Shown: positions 57,393 through 64,000 of the stretch, one piece after another
Layout of the letters: each line of letters starts with the position of its first letter
Position numbering within the stretch: position 1 is the first letter of the stretch
NCBI RefSeq assembly: GCF_003289945.1
Contig: NZ_QMBP01000001.1
Span: forward strand, 248,001-312,000
DNA: 64,000 bases
Direction: 5' to 3'
From: Mesorhizobium hawassense
Lineage (GTDB): Bacteria > Pseudomonadota > Alphaproteobacteria > Rhizobiales > Rhizobiaceae
Notes under the pieces: generated by a model
The model's input: the letters and a program-made list of their open reading frames with translations, nothing else
Database searches by the model: none
What the model was told of the DNA's origin: nothing
Position numbers and translations under genes: made by a program

Positions 57393-58541
57393 ATGCACGC
57401 GAAATCAGGTGCGAAGCTCGGCATAGGGGTCATCGGATGCGGCAACATCTCGATGACCTATCTGCGCAACGCGGCTCTTTTTTCCGGTGTGGAATTGCGC
57501 GCCTGCGCCGACATTTCCGCCGACATGGCCGCGCTTCGGGCCAAGGAATATGGTATCCGCGCGCTCGGCGTCGATGCGCTGCTGGCCGATCCCGAGGTCG
57601 ATCTCGTCCTCAACCTCACCATTCCGTCGGCGCATTTCGATATTTCCCAATCGGCGCTTTCGGCCGGCAAACATGTCTTCACGGAAAAGCCTCTCGCGAC
57701 CTCGGCCAGCGACGGCCGCAAGCTCGTCGCCGAGGCCGCCAGGCGCGGGTTGCTGATCGGTTCCGCTCCCGACACCTTCCTTGGTGCCGCCGGCAGGCGG
57801 GCGCGCCGGCTGGTGGATGAGGGCGCGATCGGCCGCGCCGTGACCGGCACCGCCTTCATGATGGGGCGTGGCATGGAACACTGGCATCCCAATCCGCAAT
57901 TCTACTATCAGCCGGGCGGCGGTCCGGTGTTCGACATGGGGCCGTATTACCTGACGATGCTCGTTAACCTGCTCGGTCCGGTCGCGCGCGTCATGGCGAT
58001 GGCGACTCGCGGCCAGGAGGAGCGGCTGATCACCGCCGAGGGTCCCTACAAGAACACCAGCTTTCGGGTCGGCACGCCGACCAACGTGCTTTCGCTGCTC
58101 GAATTCCGTTCCGGCGCCACGGTGACCTTCGGCGCCTCCTGGGACGTCTTCAAACATTCCAACCACCCGATCGAGCTGCATGGCACGGAAGGGTCTCTGC
58201 GGCTTCCCGACCCGGACACTTTCGGCGGCACCGTCTCGCTGTCCGCGCACGGCGCCGACTGGGAGGATTTTGCCAGCGAGAGCGAACTCTACGGCGCGCG
58301 CAACTGGCCCTATGCCGCCCCCAACCGAGCCAACTACCGCATGCTTGGCGTCGCCGATCTGGCGCGGTCGCTGTCGGAGGGCAGGAGGCCGCGCGCTTCG
58401 GGCGAGCTCGCCTTGCATGTGCTGGAGATCATGGAGGCCATCCTGGCTTCGGGAGAAAGCCGCGGCTCGGTTGCCGTCGTGGGCACCGTCGACCAGCCGC
58501 AACTCCTCGGCGAGGACGAGGCGGCGAGCCTGCTCGCCTGA
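57393..58541 (+). CDS. Gfo/Idh/MocA dehydrogenase, copy 3
   Basis: A 382-residue dehydrogenase with GVIGCGNISMTYL, TEKPLATSASDGRKL and GPVFDMGPYYLTML. It is divergent from the IolE-like operon and followed after 9 bases by an alpha/beta hydrolase. The three Gfo/Idh proteins are clearly different subgroups, so they probably act on different steps or substrates. Confidence 0.9.
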   Translation: MHAKSGAKLGIGVIGCGNISMTYLRNAALFSGVELRACADISADMAALRAKEYGIRALGVDALLADPEVDLVLNLTIPSAHFDISQSALSAGKHVFTEKPLATSASDGRKLVAEAARRGLLIGSAPDTFLGAAGRRARRLVDEGAIGRAVTGTAFMMGRGMEHWHPNPQFYYQPGGGPVFDMGPYYLTMLVNLLGPVARVMAMATRGQEERLITAEGPYKNTSFRVGTPTNVLSLLEFRSGATVTFGASWDVFKHSNHPIELHGTEGSLRLPDPDTFGGTVSLSAHGADWEDFASESELYGARNWPYAAPNRANYRMLGVADLARSLSEGRRPRASGELALHVLEIMEAILASGESRGSVAVVGTVDQPQLLGEDEAASLLA

Positions 58542-58550
58542 GGACGGATC

Positions 58551-59498
58551 GTGACCGCATCGCTCGATCCGCAGGCCCAAAAGGTTCTCGATCTCGGCCG
58601 GCAGGCGGGCGAGCCGCCGTTCGAGGCCGGCACGCCGGAGCGGGCGCGGCGCGCCTATCTCGACTGTCTTCCCAGTCTGCAGGGCGAGCGCGAAGCGGTC
58701 GCCTCTGTCCGAGAGCGCTCCATCGCCGGACCTGGTGGGCCGCTGATGCTCCGAATCTATCGCGGGCAGGGCGCGCCCGCGCTGGGCGCCTCCGCGCTGC
58801 TTTACCTGCATGGCGGCGGCTGGGTGATCGGCAATCTCGATTCGCACGACGAGATCTGCCGCTGGTTCGCCACCCTGGCGGCTTGCGTGGTCGTCTCACC
58901 CGACTACCGGTTGGCCCCGGAACACAAATTCCCGGCGGCGGTCGAGGACTGCGGCGCCGCTCTCTCCTACATTCAGGGCGCGGCTGACGACCTCGGCATC
59001 GATGCGCGGCGCATCGCCGTCGCCGGCGACAGCGCCGGCGGCAATCTGGCCGCCGTGCTCGCCCTGCTGGCGCGCGACGACTGGCATAAGCTGACCGCGC
59101 AACTGCTGTTCTACCCGAACACCGATGCGGCACAGACGGCGGACAGCTATCGCCGCTTCGGCGAGGGTTTTGGCCTCACCGCATCGACCATGGCCTGGTT
59201 CCGCGACCACTATATCCGCAGCGCCGCCGATATCGATGACTGGCGCGTCTCGCCGCTCAAGGCCGAGAGCCTTGCGGGCGCCGCGCCGGCCTTCATCGCC
59301 ATCGCCGGTCATGACATCCTTGCCGGCGAGGGCGAAGCCTACGCGCAACGCCTGGGGGCGGACGGCGTGCCGGTCGCAATCAAGCGCTGGCCCGGACAGA
59401 TCCACGGCTTCGTTTCGATGGGGCGCCACGGCCCGGCGTCGCGGCAGGCGGTCGAGGCGGCGGTGGCCGCGTGGCGAAAATTCGATTCCGCGTTCTAA
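58551..59498 (+). CDS. Alpha/beta hydrolase, HSL/GDXG family
   Basis: A 315-residue hydrolase. The oxyanion motif is LHGGGWVIG, the nucleophile is in GDSAGGNLA, and the late acid and histidine are near HDILAGEGE and IHGFVSMG. The GTG start is 9 bases after the dehydrogenase stop. It could release an acyl or lactone group from the sugar that enters the pathway. Confidence 0.9.
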   Translation: MTASLDPQAQKVLDLGRQAGEPPFEAGTPERARRAYLDCLPSLQGEREAVASVRERSIAGPGGPLMLRIYRGQGAPALGASALLYLHGGGWVIGNLDSHDEICRWFATLAACVVVSPDYRLAPEHKFPAAVEDCGAALSYIQGAADDLGIDARRIAVAGDSAGGNLAAVLALLARDDWHKLTAQLLFYPNTDAAQTADSYRRFGEGFGLTASTMAWFRDHYIRSAADIDDWRVSPLKAESLAGAAPAFIAIAGHDILAGEGEAYAQRLGADGVPVAIKRWPGQIHGFVSMGRHGPASRQAVEAAVAAWRKFDSAF

Positions 59499-59510
59499 GG
59501 TTGATTGCGA

Positions 59511-60533
59511 TCAGGCCGACTGGCGCATCACCAGCGTCGCATCGAGATTGACCTTCGGCACGACGGCCGTGCCGTCCTCGTCGAGCAGGGTGAGCAGCGT
59601 CTCGACACTGCGCCCGGCCATCGCCGCGAAATCCTGCGCCATGGTGGTGAGCGCGGGACAGGTATAGCGGCTGAGCGGATGGTCGTCATGGGCAGCGACC
59701 CGGAGGTCGCAATCGGCTTTGCGACCGACCTTAAGCCCGCTCGAGAAAGCCGCCGCCATAACGCCGAAGGCGAGGCGGTCGTTGTTGCACAGGATCGTCT
59801 TGCCCGGCAGGCCACCCTGGCTCAGCATCTTCTCCGTCTGCTCGTAGCCGATCCGCTCGAAATCCCAAGTGTAAGCCTTGGTGTTGCCGATGACGACCGG
59901 CTCGTTTCCAAGCCGCTTCATCGACGTGACATAGCCGTTCAATCGCTCCGGCGAATTGTGGTTGATGTGCGGGATGTCGAAATAGATCGGCGGTTCGCCG
60001 GACCTGCAAAGATAGTCGACGATCGTCGACATGCTCTGACTGTTGTTGTTGCCGACAAATGGCGTGCTGCCTTCGAGATAAGTGTCGAAATAGACGATCG
60101 GAATGACCTGCGTCAGCTTCTCCAGCGCACGGCGGTCCGAGCGCTGGCCGAGCGGCGCGATCAGCGCGCCGGACACTTTCAGCGACAGGATGGTTCGTGT
60201 CGCCTCGGCCTCGAGCTCGGTCGAGCCGTGCGAGGAGATGACGATCGGCCAATAGCCTTCATCGCGCAGCCGAAGCTCGATGCGGCTGACCATCTCGGAA
60301 TAGAAGGGATCGGCGACCGTCGGCACGACGATGCCGATGCTGCGGGTGCGCTTGCGGTTGAGGTTGCGGGCGAAGAGATTGGGCTGGTAGTCGGACGAGC
60401 GCAGCGCATCCTCGATGCGCTTGCGCGTCGCCGGCTTGACGCTGGTCGGATCGTCGAAATATTTCGACAATGTCGGCCGGGAGACACCACAGGAGCGGGC
60501 GAAATCCTGCATCGTCTTGTGTGTCATCGGCAT
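59511..60533 (-). CDS. LacI-family transcriptional regulator
   Basis: A 340-residue regulator. The N-terminal helix-turn-helix is TMQDFARSCGVSRPTLSKYF, followed by the hinge and a periplasmic-type sugar domain. ATG 60533 has GAGGG upstream. It is convergent with the esterase gene and probably controls both leftward operons and the divergent pair through the palindromes at 51710 and 57283. An AACGCGTT palindrome at 60643-60650 upstream of its own start could be an autoregulatory site. Confidence 0.9.
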   Translation of the reverse strand: MPMTHKTMQDFARSCGVSRPTLSKYFDDPTSVKPATRKRIEDALRSSDYQPNLFARNLNRKRTRSIGIVVPTVADPFYSEMVSRIELRLRDEGYWPIVISSHGSTELEAEATRTILSLKVSGALIAPLGQRSDRRALEKLTQVIPIVYFDTYLEGSTPFVGNNNSQSMSTIVDYLCRSGEPPIYFDIPHINHNSPERLNGYVTSMKRLGNEPVVIGNTKAYTWDFERIGYEQTEKMLSQGGLPGKTILCNNDRLAFGVMAAAFSSGLKVGRKADCDLRVAAHDDHPLSRYTCPALTTMAQDFAAMAGRSVETLLTLLDEDGTAVVPKVNLDATLVMRQSA

Positions 60534-60717
60534 TCAAACCCTCGCGATGGATTTCCAAACCGCAAGTCCGCGCGCCGCCCGATGATCCTATCCACTGCGC
60601 CGGCGCGGGACCTCAAAGTTTACAACATGCTCTGCAAGCTTTAACGCGTTGCGAGAAATTATTCCGCACGTAAATTTGTAAATTGACATAAAATTGCAAG
60701 CTGGACATTGCCCCTTT

Positions 60718-61142
60718 TCATGCCAGCAACTGCGTGGGCACGCCGAGCGGTGGGCCGGCTTCGGCAAGGCGCTGGTCGAGCGTATGCAACGTGGCGCCAT
60801 GCTCCGATGCGATTGCAAGGTGAAGCGCGTCTCCCGCGCGCAGCCCAAGCATATGTTGATCGGCAAACTTCGCCGCCACGCGGAACTGCGCGCCCGTCAC
60901 CGTGATCAAGGTGAAACTCTCGGCGACCAGCTTGTTGAACATTGCAAGCGCCGATGCGCGCTGCTCCATGCCGATCTGTCCGGTCCGCAGCTTGATTGCC
61001 ATGGCCGAGGACATCTCGGCAATGGTCCAGTCGCTGATCAAAAGCTGTTCGGGAGCCTGCGCTGCCAGCCAAGTCTGAACGCGCGGTGTCATCGTTTCGT
61101 TGGAGAGCGCGGCGACGATCAGCGACGTGTCGAGATAGGGCA

Positions 61143-61143
<1 letters not shown>
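60718..61143 (-). CDS. vapC: PIN-domain toxin (VapC type)
   Basis: A 141-residue PIN ribonuclease. The first acidic ligand is in [12 protein letters not shown], the second in SDWTIAEM, and the DALHLA segment near residue 105 carries the third acid. ATG 61143 overlaps the antitoxin stop by 3-4 bases. It should cleave RNA when the antitoxin is degraded. Confidence 0.9.
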
Positions 61144-61448
<305 letters not shown>

Positions 61449-61602
61449 TCATTCTTGCGCGCTCTCTTTCGCGGGTGTGGGCGGTGCGAAACGACGCCGC
61501 CGATCTCGGGCGCGGCTTGCCTGGCTTGGCAAGCCAATTGGCTTTGGGATTTACGCCGGGCGGTTCTCAGCCGAATATGAGCGGAGGCGGAGGCTCGACA
61601 GG

Positions 61603-62787
61603 TTGCCTGGATCCGTTTGTCCTGTTTGCCGAACCAGCGCCTCGACGAAGCTGGCGCTGCCCAGCCAGTCACGTTCCATGACGAGCGACGGTTCGATCGT
61701 CGGCCGTGCCCTCCGGAAGGCTTCGTGTCTAAGCTGCGGGCATTGCTTTCATACCGTCCCGCTGAAGTCCGAGGAACGGGACGCCTTGTATGGTGACGGA
61801 TACGACCTTGGCCTGGTCGAGCCGGCCGCCGACGCCGCCCGCGCCGAGGGCTATGCCGATTGCATAGATGAATCCGTCACGACGCTGCTGGGGCACGCTC
61901 TTCGCCCCCGCAGCGTCGTCGAGTTCGGGGCCGGGACAGGCGCCCTGCTCGAAAACCTTGCGCGGCGCTGGCACTTGAGCGACGCGCTGGGCTTTGAAGC
62001 CGCCCCTCGACTGGTTGTGGCGGCGCGACGGCGAGACGATGCGCGGGCGACGGTCCGCCAGGGTTATGCCGAACAAGCACCGGACGAAATCGCGGGACGG
62101 TATGATCTCTGCCTTTCGGTAAATGTGCTCGAGCACGCGCTTGACCCGCAAGCCTTCCTTTCCGCGTCCAGGCGCGTCATTTCGGAAGAGGGCTACGTGC
62201 TGGTGATCTGCCCGGACGGTGAGGTCGCCGATACCGAGCTGCTGTTTCTCGACCACGTTTCGAGTTTCTCCACACGATCGCTGCGGATGGTCGCCGCCGC
62301 GGCGGGGCTGCAGGTCATTGGAAGCGTCGCGCTTGGTGGACAGCAGAAGGGCTTTCGGCTGACCGTCCTCAAGTCCAACCCGACCGTGCAGCGAGATCCC
62401 ACTGACCTCCAATACCTGCCGCTGGCGCAGGCGCGATCGGATTTTCTGAAGGGCTGGTCGGAAATCGATGAAGGTGCGTTGAAGTGGCGGGGCGAAAGGT
62501 CTTACGCGATCTTCGGCGCCGGGGAATTTCGAAATCTGCTGCGGGTCTATGCGCCCCGTCTGGTCGAGGGAGCCGAAGCTTTCCTGACGGACGAGCCATT
62601 CGCGGCCACTCTCGACGGCCGGCCATGGCTGCGCGCCGGCGAGTATATTTCCCGGCATCCCGGGAGTGCTATAGTGGCCGCGGTCAATCCACGCAGCTGG
62701 CCGGCAGTGGCCGGTAAGTTTCGGGGCAGCGGCACAAAGGTCTTCCATCCGTATCATTTCTCCAGCCGCCTCGAGGAGCGCCTGTGA
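61603..62787 (+). CDS. SAM-dependent C-methyltransferase with N-terminal zinc site
   Basis: A 394-residue enzyme of the sugar C-methyltransferase group. CPVC at the very N-terminus and a later CLSCGHCFH bind zinc, then the SAM motif VVEFGAGTGALLEN, and a C-terminal nucleotide-sugar domain with YAIFGAGEFRNLL. The start is proposed as TTG 61603 because GGAGGCGGAGG precedes it and the zinc site begins within a few residues, as in the family. A GTG at 61477 in the same frame would add 42 unlikely residues. It overlaps the next gene by 4 bases. Confidence 0.82.
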   Translation: MPGSVCPVCRTSASTKLALPSQSRSMTSDGSIVGRALRKASCLSCGHCFHTVPLKSEERDALYGDGYDLGLVEPAADAARAEGYADCIDESVTTLLGHALRPRSVVEFGAGTGALLENLARRWHLSDALGFEAAPRLVVAARRRDDARATVRQGYAEQAPDEIAGRYDLCLSVNVLEHALDPQAFLSASRRVISEEGYVLVICPDGEVADTELLFLDHVSSFSTRSLRMVAAAAGLQVIGSVALGGQQKGFRLTVLKSNPTVQRDPTDLQYLPLAQARSDFLKGWSEIDEGALKWRGERSYAIFGAGEFRNLLRVYAPRLVEGAEAFLTDEPFAATLDGRPWLRAGEYISRHPGSAIVAAVNPRSWPAVAGKFRGSGTKVFHPYHFSSRLEERL

Positions 62788-63599
62788 ACGAGATAGATCG
62801 CTATGGGGTGAAGGAGGCCGCGGTCGCGCGCGACGACATCGACGTCCTGATCGAGGACCTCCGGCTCACTGGCTATACGACGCTCGACGCGGGCTTGACG
62901 GGCGAGCAACTGGATGCGCTGTCCGACGACTTCGACATCGCCGAAGCGAGCTACGCCGAACAGGCGGCGGCCGCCGGCTACGATCTTTCCGCAATCGGCG
63001 AGCGGGACATCATCCGCGTCCTTCCCAAATACGCCCCGGTGTTCATGAGCCTGGCCTTCAATGAACGGCTGGCGCAACTGCTCTCGCGCATGCTCGGCGG
63101 CTATTACATCGTCAATCAGGTCAACGGGCTGATCAATCGCGCCAACAGGAGCAAGTACGCGCAAGCCGCCTTCCATCGCGACATTCCGTACCAGCATTTT
63201 GTCAGTTCAAGGCCGCTCGCGATAAACGCCCTGTTCGCGCTTGACGATTTCACCGCCGAAAATGGCGCCACCCGGGTCATACCCGCCAGCCATCATCGCG
63301 AGGATTTCCCTTCGGACGAAACGGTGCGACGGCGTCAGGTTCAGATAGCGGTGCCGCGGGGATCTTTCATCATCCTGGACTGCATGCTCTACCACGCCGG
63401 ATCCACCAACCGCACCGGCCGCGACCGGCGCGGCGTGAATCATGTCTTCACGATCCCGATGCTGCGGCAGCAGCTTCATCTTCCCTCGGTCTTGTTCGAC
63501 TTCCCGGGACTGAGCGCGGATCAGAAGAAGATTCTCGGCTTCGGCTTGGACGAGTATCGCTCGGTGGAGGCGTGGCTCGATGCCAGGGCGAAGAAGTAG
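62784..63599 (+). CDS. Phytanoyl-CoA dioxygenase family protein
   Basis: A 271-residue Fe(II)/2-oxoglutarate oxygenase. The metal ligands are His and Asp in FHRDIPYQ and a distal His in YHAGSTN, and the 2-oxoglutarate arginine is in RRGVNH. The GTG start overlaps the methyltransferase stop. It likely hydroxylates a sugar or lipid of the same glycan pathway. Confidence 0.88.
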   Translation: MNEIDRYGVKEAAVARDDIDVLIEDLRLTGYTTLDAGLTGEQLDALSDDFDIAEASYAEQAAAAGYDLSAIGERDIIRVLPKYAPVFMSLAFNERLAQLLSRMLGGYYIVNQVNGLINRANRSKYAQAAFHRDIPYQHFVSSRPLAINALFALDDFTAENGATRVIPASHHREDFPSDETVRRRQVQIAVPRGSFIILDCMLYHAGSTNRTGRDRRGVNHVFTIPMLRQQLHLPSVLFDFPGLSADQKKILGFGLDEYRSVEAWLDARAKK

Positions 63600-63614
63600 A
63601 GGCGCTGAACCATC

Positions 63615-64000
63615 CTAAGGCCCAGCTCGCTGGAGGGTGACCGACTTGAACGCCACCTCGCCATTTCCCAGGGCCCAGACCCGAAATTCCATGGTCGATG
63701 TGCGGTCGATCGAGAACTGCAACTGTTGCGGCCCGTGGCTTTCCGTCAGCTCTTTCTCCGCCATGACTGTTCCCGCAGGCGATGATGCCGCGTCAATCCG
63801 GGCAACCGCGGCCGGATTGCTGCCGGCTTCGAGGTCAAACGTAAGGCGATATGTTCCCCGGGCGATGCTCACATAGGGGCCATAAACCAGGGCTCCTTTC
63901 ACGTTCGCCGGCGCCACCAGCGCCTTGCCGTCGCCACGCGCCTGCAGGGAGCCCACCAGGGTAGGCGCGCCTTCGGCATGAAAGGTCACCGGCTGCTTGA
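63615..64000 (-). CDS. Beta-rich protein of unknown function, 5' end outside window
   Basis: The frame runs leftward from the window edge to a stop at 63615 (about 128 codons visible). The visible part has ALVYGPYVSIARGTYRLTFDLEAG and a run of alternating hydrophobic residues, which suggests a carbohydrate-binding-like beta sandwich at the C-terminus of a larger protein. A GTG at 63989 could also start a small protein, but the frame is open past it. It is convergent with the dioxygenase gene by 15 bases. Confidence 0.6.
   Translation of the reverse strand, partial: KQPVTFHAEGAPTLVGSLQARGDGKALVAPANVKGALVYGPYVSIARGTYRLTFDLEAGSNPAAVARIDAASSPAGTVMAEKELTESHGPQQLQFSIDRTSTMEFRVWALGNGEVAFKSVTLQRAGP

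Overview
The window looks like the chromosome (or a large replicon) of a Mesorhizobium-like member of the Rhizobiales. This rests on the high-GC coding, the density of ABC uptake systems and FAD amine oxidases, the many 4-base ATGA/GTGA gene overlaps, and a copy at 5099-5203 of a short repeat with the look of those scattered through Mesorhizobium genomes. No rRNA, tRNA, CRISPR array, prophage or intact insertion sequence was seen. The assignment is inference; no database was searched.

Layout. (1) 1-4493: the edge of a surface-glycan or secondary-metabolite cluster, with a NAD synthetase-family enzyme, an adenylation-carrier-thioesterase protein and a UDP-sugar epimerase. (2) 4494-5759: a scar-like stretch with two paralogous mini zinc-ribbon genes, the repeat, and a decayed tail of an FAD oxidase gene. 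(3) 5760-15738: a module in which a LysR regulator stands between an FAD oxidase and an overlapping operon hyuA-hyuB-[2Fe-2S]-FAD/NAD subunit, followed by a convergent FAD oxidase and an Lrp regulator. This would fit ring opening of a cyclic amide followed by oxidation of the amino or imino acid. (4) 15769-40290: an amine and amino-acid catabolic region. It has a polar amino-acid ABC operon ending in a cupin and a PuuB-like oxidase; a remnant aminotransferase with an Lrp regulator; a peptide-type ABC operon followed by a HAD hydrolase, a class III aminotransferase and an acetyltransferase; a second HAD/PuuB-like pair; and two aldehyde dehydrogenases, a tartrate/malate-type dehydrogenase, a second cupin, a GhrA-like reductase, an ArgE-like deacetylase and a second acetyltransferase.

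(5) 40374-47528: a leftward sugar operon (class I aldolase, PfkB kinase, MalK-type ATPase, binding protein, two permeases) divergent from a DeoR regulator, with TTTCGAAA-type palindromes between them. (6) 47573-60533: a second sugar locus with a CUT2 transporter, three Gfo/Idh dehydrogenases, two xylose-isomerase-like barrels, an RPE-like epimerase, a ROK kinase, two alpha/beta hydrolases and a LacI regulator. Near-identical palindromes of the TTGACnnnnGTCAA type precede both leftward operons. (7) 60718-61413: a VapBC-type toxin-antitoxin pair with a perfect operator-like palindrome. (8) 61603-64000: a return to glycan-type genes (C-methyltransferase, phytanoyl-CoA-dioxygenase-like protein, a beta-rich partial protein).

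Most notable points: three stable hairpins lie between binding-protein and permease genes in three unrelated ABC operons; two vestigial genes mark deletions; and the operator-like palindromes allow two regulons to be proposed from sequence alone.
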